This document shows positions 8,271 through 17,060 of a stretch of 64,000 nt of DNA, piece by piece; within the stretch, counting starts at the first letter, position 1, and every line of letters starts with the position of its first letter. The DNA comes from Pseudomonas sp. R5-89-07. Its GTDB lineage: Bacteria > Pseudomonadota > Gammaproteobacteria > Pseudomonadales > Pseudomonadaceae. The notes below the pieces were generated by a model. It was not told the origin of the DNA. It made no database searches and saw only the letters and a list, made by a program, of their open reading frames with translations. The stretch lies in contig NZ_CP027727.1 in the NCBI RefSeq assembly GCF_003851685.1, positions 4,402,001 through 4,466,000 on the forward strand, read 5' to 3'. Position numbers and translations under genes: made by a program.

Positions 8271-9698
8271 CTACAGGTGAAACCGGCCGCCACCCTGCCC
8301 CAGCGCCGTCGCCAGTGCATCGAACCCCTCGCGCAGCAGTTGGTCATCCCCCGAGGTATTGCAGATACTTGCCCGGATAAACTGCGGCACCGCCGTCTGC
8401 CCCACGGCGAACGCCTCGGCGGTGGCGATCAGGTAATTGTTCTGCTTGAGTTCCGCCTCGATTTCCGACGCGCGCCATGGCTCCGGGACTTCGATCCAGA
8501 AGTGTGGGCTATTAAGGTGGGTACGGTAGACCAGGCCTGTCAGTAAGCCTTCGACCAATGCCTTGCGCCGGCTGATCTCGTTGATCTGCTGGCGCAGCAG
8601 GTATTCCGCCGTGCCGTTCTCGATCCACTGGGTCGCCAGCTCAAGGGTCACAGGGGTGGCCATCCAGCAGGTCGAGCGCAACGCCGCCGAGACGCGGCTG
8701 ACCAGCGCTGGAGGTGCATGCACATACCCGACTCGTAGCCCAGCCGACACCGCCTTGCTCAGGCTGCTGATCAGAATCGTGCGCTCGGGCGCAAAGGCGC
8801 TCAGCGGTGGCGGGCGGTCCTCCACCAATACGCCGTGGGCCTCGTCCTCTAGAATCAGCAAATTATGCTCGCGACAGACCTTGACCAGAGCCTCCCGACG
8901 CGCCACCGATAACACCGCCGTCGTAGGGTTCTGGATGGTTGGTGTGCAGTAAAGCGCCGAAACCCGGTGATTTCGACAGACTTCATCCAGCGCGCCCGGC
9001 AGCACACCTTCGTCATCCATTTCCAGCCCGATCAGCCGCACACCCAGCATGCGCGCGGCAGTGATCAGCCCCGGATAGGTCAGTTGCTCGGTAACCACCG
9101 TGTCGCCGGCGCGCAGCAACGCCATCATTGCGCAGAGCAGGCCGTGCTGGCCGCCATTGACGCAGATCACCTGCTCGGGAATCGGATGGAAGTCGCGCTG
9201 CACCAGCCATTGCGCACCGGCTGCACGATAGCGCGGCAGGCCTGCATCCGGGGTGTAGGCGCTGATGTCCTGAAGGAATTTGCCGTTGGTCGACAGGGTT
9301 TGGAAGCTCTGGGCAAGGAACACCGTTTCCTGCCCGGGGATATGCATGTTGCGGCTCATATCGAAGTACTGGCGCGGCTCCTCGCTGAAGTTGCGAAAGC
9401 CTTCATCACGCTGGCGCTCCATCCCACGCTTGCGCACGAAGGTGCCGTCACCCACACGCGCCACCACCAACCCTAAACGCTCCAGCTCACCGTAGGCCCG
9501 GCTGATGGTGCCGATAGTGACACCCAGATTGTCGGAAAGCACCCGATGGGGCGGCAGTTTTCTTCCCGGTTCAATCGTACCTTCGAGGATGCCCCTTTCC
9601 ATGACATCGGACAGGCGCTTGTACTTCACGCCCTGACCGTTGGACAACCCCTCACGCATAATTGACACCATGTCAATATTTGTTTTGACAGTCATCAT
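8271..9698 (-). CDS. MocR/GntR-family PLP-dependent transcriptional regulator
   Basis: A 475-residue MocR regulator. A winged helix of the GntR type occupies about residues 25-90 (LSDNLGVTIGTISRAYGELERLG). A fold-type I aminotransferase-like domain fills the rest. The PLP lysine is K315 in SSLSKAVSAGLRVGY, and NPTT and DEAHG cofactor contacts are present, so it should bind PLP or a PLP-amino-acid adduct. It is divergent from the sulfur/cysteine gene cluster starting at 9799, the usual target position for this class. ATG codons at 9698 and 9695 are both possible; AGGG fits 9695 slightly better. The effector is unknown; a cysteine- or serine-related amino acid is a guess from context. Confidence 0.88.
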   Translation of the reverse strand: MMTVKTNIDMVSIMREGLSNGQGVKYKRLSDVMERGILEGTIEPGRKLPPHRVLSDNLGVTIGTISRAYGELERLGLVVARVGDGTFVRKRGMERQRDEGFRNFSEEPRQYFDMSRNMHIPGQETVFLAQSFQTLSTNGKFLQDISAYTPDAGLPRYRAAGAQWLVQRDFHPIPEQVICVNGGQHGLLCAMMALLRAGDTVVTEQLTYPGLITAARMLGVRLIGLEMDDEGVLPGALDEVCRNHRVSALYCTPTIQNPTTAVLSVARREALVKVCREHNLLILEDEAHGVLVEDRPPPLSAFAPERTILISSLSKAVSAGLRVGYVHAPPALVSRVSAALRSTCWMATPVTLELATQWIENGTAEYLLRQQINEISRRKALVEGLLTGLVYRTHLNSPHFWIEVPEPWRASEIEAELKQNNYLIATAEAFAVGQTAVPQFIRASICNTSGDDQLLREGFDALATALGQGGGRFHL

Positions 9699-9724
9699 TC
9701 GCCCTAATAGTGTGCTTTTGCGGG

Positions 9725-9774
9725 TTCAATCACCGGATTGAATCACTTATAACAAGTTCAATATAGAGTTCAAT
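9725..9774. promoter_or_regulatory. Candidate MocR operator cluster and eamA promoter
   Basis: Four TTCAAT half-sites lie in the 100-base divergent gap. TTCAATC and GATTGAA (9725-9731, 9736-9742) form a perfect inverted repeat with spacer ACCG. AGTTCAAT occurs as direct repeats at 9755-9762 and 9767-9774. A plausible promoter for the rightward operon overlaps them: -35 TTGAAT at 9738 and -10 TATAGA at 9762, spacer 18. MocR regulators typically bind paired direct repeats, so these are probably sites for the divergent regulator. Confidence 0.55.
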
Positions 9775-9798
9775 TCCGGCTCAGGGAAGCAATAAACG

Positions 9799-10749
9799 AT
9801 GCCAATGTCCGCCGTTCTTGAAAACACCGCAAAAACCAACAGCCGGAAACAGTGGCTGGCCGGCTTGATCACCAGTGTCATGTTCCTGATCGTGTGCCTG
9901 AGCTGGGGCACTACCTGGCTGGGCATCAAGATCGCGGTGGAAAGCGTGCCACCACTGACCTCCGCCGGCCTGCGCTTCCTGATCGCATTCCCGTTATTCC
10001 TGTGTTTTGCCCTGGTGCGCCGCGAGCGGATTGTGTTTCCACGGGAAAGTCGCTGGTTCTTCGTGTTCGTGACCCTGTCCTACTTCAGCATCCCCTATTA
10101 CCTGCTCAATTACGGCGAGATGCATGTCTCGTCCGGCCTGACGGCCCTGCTGTTCAGCTGCATGCCGGTGTTCATCCTGATCTTTTCCGCGCTTTTCCTG
10201 CGTGAGCGCATCTACTTCTCTCAGGTGGTCGGCATCGGTATCGGTTTCGGCAGCCTCTACATGATCATCAAGAGCCAGGGCCTGCACCTGGACCATGCCG
10301 AGTTCTTCGGGGTACTGGCGATTCTCACCGCAGCGATCATGCACGCCTTGTGCTACGTGATTACCAAGCAAAAAGGCAGCGCCATCAGTGTCATCACCTA
10401 CAACACCCTGCCCATCGGCATTGCCGGGCTGATGCTGTTCGTGGCCGGCTTGTGGTTTGAAACCCCGACCTTCGACGACATCACCCTGCGCTCCTGGAGC
10501 GCGTTGTTCTACCTCGGGCTGGTGGCGTCGGTAGGCGGCTTCATTGTGTATTTCATGCTGCTCAAGCGCCTGAGCCCAATCATCCTGTCGTTCGTGTTCA
10601 TCATCTTTCCGGTGTTCGCGGTCATCATCGGCGCCTGGTACGAGGGCGTGGAAATTTCCCGTGACCTGATGCTGTACTCGGCGATCCTGCTGGCCGGCTT
10701 TGCGATCACCAAGCTGCCGATCGAAAAACTGCTGGCCAAGAAAAATTGA
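9799..10749 (+). CDS. EamA-family (DMT) transporter
   Basis: A 316-residue integral membrane protein with ten predicted helices in two EamA repeats. The first begins around LITSVMFLIVCLSWGTTWLG and the second around FFGVLAILTAAIMHALCYV. E. coli EamA (YdeD) exports cysteine and O-acetylserine. Since this gene heads a run encoding cysteine synthase and serine acetyltransferase (35 bases before the next gene), export of cysteine, O-acetylserine or the pathway product is a fair inference, not shown by the sequence itself. AGGGAAG precedes the ATG. Confidence 0.85.
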   Translation: MPMSAVLENTAKTNSRKQWLAGLITSVMFLIVCLSWGTTWLGIKIAVESVPPLTSAGLRFLIAFPLFLCFALVRRERIVFPRESRWFFVFVTLSYFSIPYYLLNYGEMHVSSGLTALLFSCMPVFILIFSALFLRERIYFSQVVGIGIGFGSLYMIIKSQGLHLDHAEFFGVLAILTAAIMHALCYVITKQKGSAISVITYNTLPIGIAGLMLFVAGLWFETPTFDDITLRSWSALFYLGLVASVGGFIVYFMLLKRLSPIILSFVFIIFPVFAVIIGAWYEGVEISRDLMLYSAILLAGFAITKLPIEKLLAKKN

Positions 10750-10784
10750 GCCCCCCGCCCCTTACCCAGCGACGCGAGAGAAAC

Positions 10785-12647
10785 ATGGAAGTGCTCCGCC
10801 CCGAAGCCCTGGAACAGATCTACGCCCACGCCAGCCGCAGCTATCCCGAGGAATGCTGTGGCTTCATCTTCGCCGACGGCAGTGTGTACCTGGGCAGCAA
10901 TATCCAGAACGAGTTGCACCACAAGAACCCGCAGATGTACCCGCGCAGCGCGGCGAGCGGCTACACCTTTTCAGTCGCCGATACCTTGTTGATGAACAAG
11001 GCGTTTCGCAGCGACAACCCGGTGGTGGTGATCTACCACTCGCACCCGGATGTCGGTGCCTATTTCAGCGATGAAGACCAGGACAAGGCGCTGTTCCTGG
11101 GCGAGCCGATCTACCCCGTCAGTTATCTGGTGGTGGATGTTCGCCAAGGCCAGGCCCTGGGTTCAAAGCTGTTTGCCTGGGATGGCAAACATTTCGCCCT
11201 TCAACCTTTCAACGACCTGCACACGGAGTTGTCCATGAACGCTGTCTCTTTCCCCGACATTCTGGTTCGCGTGGCCAAGCTGCCGGAATCGACCCTCGAG
11301 GGCGCCGGATCGACATTGCGCGAAGTCATTGAAAACCTCTGCGACAGTCACCCACAGTTGCGCCAGCATCTGTTTCACGAGAAGAACAACCAGCTCAAGG
11401 AGCACTTCCTGTACACCGCCGAGGAGGAGCTGATCGAGCCCGACGATTCACTGCCCAAACAAGCCCGGATCGAAGTGCTGCTGGCCACCTCCGGCGGTAT
11501 CGACGTCGATACCTTGAGCAACGAAGAGGTGCAACGCTACGTGCGCCACATCACGCTGCCCGGTGTCGGCCGTGAAGGCCAGTTGAACCTGAAAAAAGCC
11601 AAGGTGCTGATCATCGGCACCGGTGGCCTGGGCTCGCCCATCAGTCTTTACCTCGCGGCGGCCGGCATCGGCACCCTGGGCCTGGTGGATTTCGACGTGG
11701 TGGAAAGCAGCAACCTGCAACGCCAGATCGTCCACGGCAACAGCACCCTGGGCATGCCCAAAGTGGAGTCGGCCAAGCAACGCCTGCAGGACCTCAACCG
11801 CCACATCCAGATCAATGCGCACAACACGGCGCTCACTGCCGACAACGCCCTGGAGCTGGTGGGCGCCTACGACCTGGTGATCGACGGCACGGATAATTTC
11901 GACACCCGCTACCTGGTCAACGACGCCTGCGTGCAGTTGGGCAAACCCCTGGTGTATGGCGCCATCTACCGCTTCGACGGGCAGATCAGTGTGCTCAACT
12001 ATCAAGGCGGGCCGTGCTACCGCTGCCTGTTTCCCAAGGCCCCGCCCGCAGAGCTGGCGCCCAACTGCAGCGCCGGCGGGGTCATCGGCGTGTTACCGGG
12101 TGTGGTGGGGATGATCCAGGCGACCGAGGCGATCAAGTTGCTCATTGGCATTGGCGAGCCCTTGTCCGGCCGCTTGATGCGCTTCGATGCGCTGGCCATG
12201 AAATTCAGCGAAATCCGCTTCAAGCGCCGCACCGACTGCCCGTGCTGCTCGGAACGGCGCCACGGCGAAACCGCCGCACCAACGGTATGCGCCGATGCCG
12301 TGCCGAGCCAGCCGTCCCTGGCCGAAGAGCGCTACATCGAGCCCCGCGTGCTCAAGCAAGTGATCGACAGCCACCGCAGCGCCGACGTCTTGCTCGACGT
12401 ACGCGACGCCAGCGAACTGGAAGTGTGCAAATTGCCGGGCGTGGTGCACATCCCCCTGGCCGAGCTGGACGGGCAGCTCGCCAGCCTGAGCCGCGACAAC
12501 ACCCATTACCTGATCTGCTATGCCGGCACCCGTGCCGAGCAGGCTGCCAGCACCTTGCTGGCGGCAGGCTTTGCCAATACCAAAGTCCTGCAGGGCGGCA
12601 TGAAACACTGGGTGCGCGACGTCGAACCTGACATGCCACTGTACTGA
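10785..12647 (+). CDS. Four-domain fusion: JAMM protease, ubiquitin-like carrier, E1 adenylyltransferase, rhodanese
   Basis: A 620-residue protein. Residues 1-140 are a JAMM/MPN+ metalloprotease: Glu in PEECCGF (E22/E23) and HSH-x7-S-x2-D as H85, H87, S95, D98, all zinc and catalytic residues present. Residues about 153-238 look like a MoaD/CysO-type beta-grasp carrier ending in TSGG (G237-G238), here internal. Residues about 246-490 are a ThiF/MoeB/MoeZ E1 with ATP loop IGTGGLGS, a candidate catalytic Cys in NCSAGGVIG, and zinc Cys pairs C411/C414 and C485/C488. Residues about 515-620 are a rhodanese with active-site C578 in CYAGTR. Self-cleavage by the JAMM domain after G238 could free the carrier tail for thiocarboxylation by E1 and rhodanese. 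It sits 14 bases before cysteine synthase. Start ATG 10785 follows GAGAGA. Confidence 0.85.
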   Translation: MEVLRPEALEQIYAHASRSYPEECCGFIFADGSVYLGSNIQNELHHKNPQMYPRSAASGYTFSVADTLLMNKAFRSDNPVVVIYHSHPDVGAYFSDEDQDKALFLGEPIYPVSYLVVDVRQGQALGSKLFAWDGKHFALQPFNDLHTELSMNAVSFPDILVRVAKLPESTLEGAGSTLREVIENLCDSHPQLRQHLFHEKNNQLKEHFLYTAEEELIEPDDSLPKQARIEVLLATSGGIDVDTLSNEEVQRYVRHITLPGVGREGQLNLKKAKVLIIGTGGLGSPISLYLAAAGIGTLGLVDFDVVESSNLQRQIVHGNSTLGMPKVESAKQRLQDLNRHIQINAHNTALTADNALELVGAYDLVIDGTDNFDTRYLVNDACVQLGKPLVYGAIYRFDGQISVLNYQGGPCYRCLFPKAPPAELAPNCSAGGVIGVLPGVVGMIQATEAIKLLIGIGEPLSGRLMRFDALAMKFSEIRFKRRTDCPCCSERRHGETAAPTVCADAVPSQPSLAEERYIEPRVLKQVIDSHRSADVLLDVRDASELEVCKLPGVVHIPLAELDGQLASLSRDNTHYLICYAGTRAEQAASTLLAAGFANTKVLQGGMKHWVRDVEPDMPLY

Positions 12648-12661
12648 GCGGGGGCCGACTG

Positions 12662-13576
12662 ATGCTGCATAACTCCATTCTCGACGTGATCGGCCATACC
12701 CCGATCGTACGCCTGGCGCAGTTTTCCGAAGACCTCGGTATCGAGGTCTACGCCAAGCTGGAATCCCTCAACCCGGGCGGCAGCCACAAGGCGCGCATCG
12801 CCCTGGGCATGATCCTCGACGCCGAACGCCGAGGCGTGCTGATGCGCGACTCCGGGCAAACCATCATCGAGCCCAGCGGTGGCAATACCGGCATCGGCCT
12901 GGTGATGGCCGGCAACGTGCTCGGCTACAAAGTGGTGCTAGTGATTCCGGACAACTACAGCCCCGAAAAGCAGAAACTGCTGCGCCTGTACGGCGCCAGG
13001 GTTGTACTGTCGGACAGCCGCCTCGGTAACAATTCCCACGGCGAAAAGTGCATGGAGCTGCAGTTGGAAAACCCCAACTACGTAATGCTCAACCAGCAAC
13101 GCAACGGCGCCAACCCGCAAACCCACCGCGACACCACCGCGCCGGAAATCATTCGTGCCTTCGGTGAGCGGCAGGTGGACTACTTCGTCAGCGGCATCGG
13201 CACCGGTGGGCATATCACCGGTATCGGCGAAACCCTCAAGGCTGCCTGGCCGGCGATCCGCGTGATGGGCGTGGAGCCGGAGGAATGCGACCTGCTCAAG
13301 GACCAGCACGCCTCGCACGCGATCCAGGGCCTGTCGATCGGCCTGATCCCGAGCATTCTCAATCTGGACGTACTGGACGGAATGCTCAAGGTGTCGCACT
13401 CGGCGTGCCTGGACATGATCAAACGCATCATGCGCACCGACGCCATCAGCCTGGGCCTGTCCTCGGCCGCCAACATGGTTGCCATCGCCCAACTCGCCCC
13501 GGAGCTGCCGCCCGAAACGGTGGTGCTGACCATGGTCTACGACAATGCCGACAGCTACCTGCCCAGTTTCGAATAA
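12662..13576 (+). CDS. Cysteine synthase-family PLP enzyme (CysM-like)
   Basis: A 304-residue fold-type II PLP enzyme. The cofactor lysine is K43 in NPGGSHKAR (family form NPxxSxKxR). The substrate loop is PSGGNTG (71-77), and a phosphate-binding GTGGHITG lies further on. It should join O-acetylserine, or O-phosphoserine as in M. tuberculosis CysM, to a sulfur donor. Its place between the JAMM/carrier/E1/rhodanese fusion and a serine acetyltransferase suggests the donor is the carrier thiocarboxylate rather than free sulfide. Ala replaces the usual Asp after the PLP lysine (KAR, not KDR), which may matter for specificity. Confidence 0.88.
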   Translation: MLHNSILDVIGHTPIVRLAQFSEDLGIEVYAKLESLNPGGSHKARIALGMILDAERRGVLMRDSGQTIIEPSGGNTGIGLVMAGNVLGYKVVLVIPDNYSPEKQKLLRLYGARVVLSDSRLGNNSHGEKCMELQLENPNYVMLNQQRNGANPQTHRDTTAPEIIRAFGERQVDYFVSGIGTGGHITGIGETLKAAWPAIRVMGVEPEECDLLKDQHASHAIQGLSIGLIPSILNLDVLDGMLKVSHSACLDMIKRIMRTDAISLGLSSAANMVAIAQLAPELPPETVVLTMVYDNADSYLPSFE

Positions 13577-13631
13577 CCGGTTACCCAACCCATCAGAATG
13601 CGGGGGTGCCTCCATGGGAGGCTTTATCGAC

Positions 13632-14606
13632 ATGCAACAGCTGCACGATGAGTTGCTGACCCACCTCATCCAAACCCTGACGCCTGCGCAGATGAAACAG
13701 CTGGAACCGCACCTGGCGCCGCTGATCCAGGACACCGCCCAGGCGGTCGCCGAGGACTTGATCGCCTACGCCTATCGCGACCCGGCGTCACGCGGGCGTG
13801 GCGAGTTGATCCTGGAGTCCTACGCGTCGTTCAAGGCGGTGTTGTTCTACCGGCTTGCGCACCAGGTGTGGCATTTTCCGGAGCCCGCGCACGGCGTCTT
13901 TACGCGCATGGCCCTCAAGCTCAGCAACCAGGGCAAGATTCTTTCCGGGGCCGAGATTCACCCGGCGGCGCGCATTGGCCGGCGCTTTGTGCTGGACCAC
14001 GGCTACGGCACGGTCATCGGCGAAACCTGCGAGATCGGTAATGACTGCTACATCCTCTGTGGCGTCACCCTCGGCGCTCGCGGCATCGCCAACAACCCGG
14101 ACGGCAAGCGCCATCCACGCCTGGGCAACAATGTCGAAGTCGGCTCCGGCGCGCGGGTGCTGGGTTATGTGCAGATCGGTGACAACGTGTTTATCAGCCC
14201 CTCCTGCGTCATTACCCAGGACGTGCCGGCGGGCACCAAGGTCAAGGTGGTCAACCAGATCCAGCTGCAGAAAAACAATGAATCGGATCACAGCAACTAC
14301 CTCGGCGCGTTCGCCCTGGATGAGCGCTTGCATGTGGTCGGCGAGGTGGATGCCGGCCATAAGGTAACGGTGCTGGACGCCGATTTTCATCCGCTGCCAG
14401 GGCTGCTGCTCGAACCCACGGTGAAGGAGCGTCATCACCTGCAGTTTCGCCTGCGCCGCCTCGACATCGGCGAACAACTGCCGCGCCTGCCGCTGAACCT
14501 GAAAGTCTGCGGGCCGGAGTTCGAAATCACCCTGCTCTCCCCCCCTGGCTTGAGTGCGATGGTGCGTCACCTTTTGCAAGCCAGCCCACTGATCGTCGGA
14601 GGTTGA
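13632..14606 (+). CDS. Serine O-acetyltransferase with an extra C-terminal domain
   Basis: About 324 residues. An alpha-helical N-terminal part (about 1-90) precedes a left-handed beta-helix of hexapeptide repeats with LDHGYGTVIGE (the catalytic Asp-His of CysE-type enzymes) and YILCGVTLGARG. It should acetylate serine from acetyl-CoA. The typical short enzyme would stop near residue 230; here about 90 more residues follow (from NYLGAFALDERL), unlike any SAT tail I know, ending in LIVGG. The start is uncertain: ATG 13632 has GGGAGG 10 bases upstream, while ATG 13614 has GGGGG upstream. The next gene begins two bases after the stop. Confidence 0.8.
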   Translation: MQQLHDELLTHLIQTLTPAQMKQLEPHLAPLIQDTAQAVAEDLIAYAYRDPASRGRGELILESYASFKAVLFYRLAHQVWHFPEPAHGVFTRMALKLSNQGKILSGAEIHPAARIGRRFVLDHGYGTVIGETCEIGNDCYILCGVTLGARGIANNPDGKRHPRLGNNVEVGSGARVLGYVQIGDNVFISPSCVITQDVPAGTKVKVVNQIQLQKNNESDHSNYLGAFALDERLHVVGEVDAGHKVTVLDADFHPLPGLLLEPTVKERHHLQFRLRRLDIGEQLPRLPLNLKVCGPEFEITLLSPPGLSAMVRHLLQASPLIVGG

Positions 14607-14608
14607 AC

Positions 14609-15340
14609 ATGTCCGTGCATACCATGGAAACCCTGGCGCTGTTCGACAGCGCTCCTTATCAAAATGCCTTCAGCGCTCGGGTGATTGCCGTCGGCGAGCA
14701 AGGCGTCGCCCTGGAGCACACGCTGTTCTACCCCACCGGCGGCGGGCAACCGGGTGACACCGGCCACCTTACCCTGGCCGATGGCACGCGCGTGGTGGTC
14801 ACCGGCACCGTGCGCGATCCGGTGCTGCGCTCGATCATCTGGCACCAGGTGGAGCATTGCCCGGCGCAACTGACCGCCGGTGTTCAGGTAGACGCCGGCC
14901 TGGACTGGGAGCGCCGCTACCAGCATATGAAGATGCACACCTGCCTGCATTTGCTGTGTTCCATCATCGACGCGCCCGTCACAGGCTGCAGCATCAGCGC
15001 GGACAAGGGCCGCCTGGACTTCGACCTGCCGGAAATGACCTTGGACAAAGACAGCATCACCCGCGACCTCAACGCCCTGATCGAACAGGCTCACGCCGTG
15101 CAGACCCTGTCGATGCCGGCCACCGAATACTCGACCCTGCTGCAGATCACCCGCACCCAGGCCGTTGCGCCGCCGATCATCCAGGGTTCGGTACGGGTGA
15201 TCGAAATTCCGGGCATCGACATCCAGCCTTGCGGCGGTACCCACGTGCTCAATACCGAGGAAATCGGCCAGGTGTTCTGCGAGAAGATCGAGAAAAAGAG
15301 CAAGCACAACCGTAGGGTGATTTTGCGGTTTGAAGGCTGA
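14609..15340 (+). CDS. AlaX-type alanyl-tRNA editing hydrolase
   Basis: A 243-residue stand-alone editing domain related to the AlaRS editing domain. It carries YPTGGGQPGDTG (41-52) and the zinc set H110-x3-H114 and C208-x3-H212. AlaX proteins deacylate Ser-tRNA(Ala) or Gly-tRNA(Ala). It is the last gene of the cysteine cluster: its GGAGG ribosome site is formed by the last codons of the acetyltransferase gene. A proofreading role where serine or a cysteine precursor builds up is an inference from context. Confidence 0.88.
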   Translation: MSVHTMETLALFDSAPYQNAFSARVIAVGEQGVALEHTLFYPTGGGQPGDTGHLTLADGTRVVVTGTVRDPVLRSIIWHQVEHCPAQLTAGVQVDAGLDWERRYQHMKMHTCLHLLCSIIDAPVTGCSISADKGRLDFDLPEMTLDKDSITRDLNALIEQAHAVQTLSMPATEYSTLLQITRTQAVAPPIIQGSVRVIEIPGIDIQPCGGTHVLNTEEIGQVFCEKIEKKSKHNRRVILRFEG

Positions 15341-15352
15341 ACACAAGCAAGA

Positions 15353-15446
15353 AAATGTGGGAGGGGGCTTGCCCCCGATCGCGGTGGACCAGTCAATGAA
15401 TCTGTTGGCTGACACTCAGCTATCGTGGGCAAGCCCCTCCCACATT
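15353..15446. repeat. REPIN (paired inverted REP) between alaX and prpD
   Basis: Two inverted copies of the Pseudomonas REP core (left AATGTGGGAGGGGGCTTG, right its near complement) flank about 45 bases. It lies between convergent genes, so it may end transcription from both sides. Confidence 0.85.
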
Positions 15447-15463
15447 GGGTTGTGTGGTGTTTT

Positions 15464-16948
15464 TCAGATCATGAACAGGTCCATGAATCGGTTGACGGGC
15501 GTTGCTTCCAGTCGTGCCTGGTCCTTGCACAACGCAAAAATCTCGGCGCTGCGCTGCGCGGGGAAGCGTGTCGCCAGGTTGGCCTTGAACTTGTCTTCCA
15601 GCAGCGGGATTCCGTCCTCCCGACGACGGCGATGGCCAATCGGATATTCCACCGCGACCTGCTCGGTGCAGGTGCCATCGCTGAAGAACACCTGCACCGA
15701 ATTGGCGATGGAGCGCTTGTCGGCCTCCAGGTATTCGCGGCTGTAACGCGGGTCTTCAACGATGACCATTTTCTCGCGCAGTTCGTCGATGATCGGATGG
15801 GCCGCGTGGAATTGGTCTTCATAGTGCTCGGCCACCAGATCGCCGAAGGCCAACGGCACGGCGGTCATGTATTGCAGGCAATGGTCACGGTCTGCGGCGT
15901 TGGCCAATGGGCCCACCTTGGAAATGATGCGAATCGCCGACTCGTGGGTGGTGATCACGATGCGCTCGATGGCATGCAGGCGTTGCTTGACCAGTGGGTA
16001 CAAGATGACCGCCGCTTCACAGGCCGTCTGCGCGTGGAATTCGGCGGGGAAGCTGATCTTGAACAGCACGTTTTCCATCACGTAGGTGCCGTAGGGCTGG
16101 GACAGGCTGAACCTGCGTTGCTCTTCTGGCTTGAGCGCCAGGTCTTTGTTGGTATGGCTGAACAACACGTCGTAGAAGCCCCACTGTGGCGCGCTCAGCA
16201 CGCCGGGAATGCCCATCTCGCCGCGCAACGCGATATCCGCCAGGCGCACCCCGCGACTCGACGCATCGCCCGCCGCCCAGGATTTACGCGAACCGGCGTT
16301 CGGCGCATGGCGGTAAGTGCGCAATGCCTGCCCATCGACAAACGCATGGGATAACGCCGCGAGCAGTTGCTCACGGTTGGCGCCCATCAGCTTGGCGGTG
16401 ACCGCCGTGGAGGCGACTTTCACCAGCAGCACATGGTCGAGGCCGACGCGGTTGAAGGCGTTTTCCAGGGCGATCACCCCCTGGATCTCGTGGGCCATGA
16501 TCATGGCTTCCAGCACCGCACGTACGGTCAGCGGTGCGTCGCCATTGGCCACGCGCTTTTGCGACAGGTGATCGGCCACCGCGAGGATGCCACCCAGATT
16601 GTCCGAGGGATGACCCCATTCAGCCGCGAGCCAGGTGTCGTTGTAGTCGAGCCAGCGCACGATGCAGCCGATGTCCCAGGCAGCCTTGACCGGATCCAAC
16701 CGCAACGCGGTGCCCGGCACCCGTGCCCCGAACGGCACCACGGTGCCTTCGACAAGCGGCCCCAGGTGCTTGGTGCACTCGGGAAAGCGCAAGGCCAGCA
16801 GGCCGCACCCGAGGGTGTCCATCAGGCAGTTGCGGGCGGTGTCCAGGGCGGCCTCGGATTCGATCCGGTAGGTGAGGACGTAATCGGCAATGTCCTGCAA
16901 GACCTGATCGTAATCGGGGCGGTTGTTCTGGTCGACGTTGGCGCTCAT
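15464..16948 (-). CDS. prpD: 2-methylcitrate dehydratase PrpD
   Basis: A full-length 494-residue MmgE/PrpD-family enzyme that dehydrates 2-methylcitrate to 2-methyl-cis-aconitate in propionate breakdown. Family blocks seen include [12 protein letters not shown] near the N-terminus, the [10 protein letters not shown] segment and [19 protein letters not shown]. It has no Fe-S cluster. The operon also carries the Fe-S alternative acnD with its helper prpF, a double arrangement usual in Pseudomonas. It is the last gene of the prp cluster. Confidence 0.95.
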   Translation of the reverse strand: MSANVDQNNRPDYDQVLQDIADYVLTYRIESEAALDTARNCLMDTLGCGLLALRFPECTKHLGPLVEGTVVPFGARVPGTALRLDPVKAAWDIGCIVRWLDYNDTWLAAEWGHPSDNLGGILAVADHLSQKRVANGDAPLTVRAVLEAMIMAHEIQGVIALENAFNRVGLDHVLLVKVASTAVTAKLMGANREQLLAALSHAFVDGQALRTYRHAPNAGSRKSWAAGDASSRGVRLADIALRGEMGIPGVLSAPQWGFYDVLFSHTNKDLALKPEEQRRFSLSQPYGTYVMENVLFKISFPAEFHAQTACEAAVILYPLVKQRLHAIERIVITTHESAIRIISKVGPLANAADRDHCLQYMTAVPLAFGDLVAEHYEDQFHAAHPIIDELREKMVIVEDPRYSREYLEADKRSIANSVQVFFSDGTCTEQVAVEYPIGHRRRREDGIPLLEDKFKANLATRFPAQRSAEIFALCKDQARLEATPVNRFMDLFMI

Positions 16949-16999
16949 GGCAGTTCTCCAGAGATAGGTTGGGGTCAGTCCTCGGGCTTACGGTTATTG

Positions 17000-17024
17000 A
17001 AGGCAGGTCTTGGATGCCTGCCTT
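17000..17024. other. Hairpin between prpF and prpD
   Basis: AAGGCAGG (17000-17007) and CCTGCCTT (17017-17024) form a perfect 8-pair stem with a 9-base loop. A half REP core (GCCCCCTCCCACA) follows at 17031. No strong T tract is present, so it is more likely an mRNA-stability or partial-termination element than a full terminator. Confidence 0.55.
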
Positions 17025-17060
17025 GAAAGAGCCCCCTCCCACAGGGATTAGTGTTGGGTT

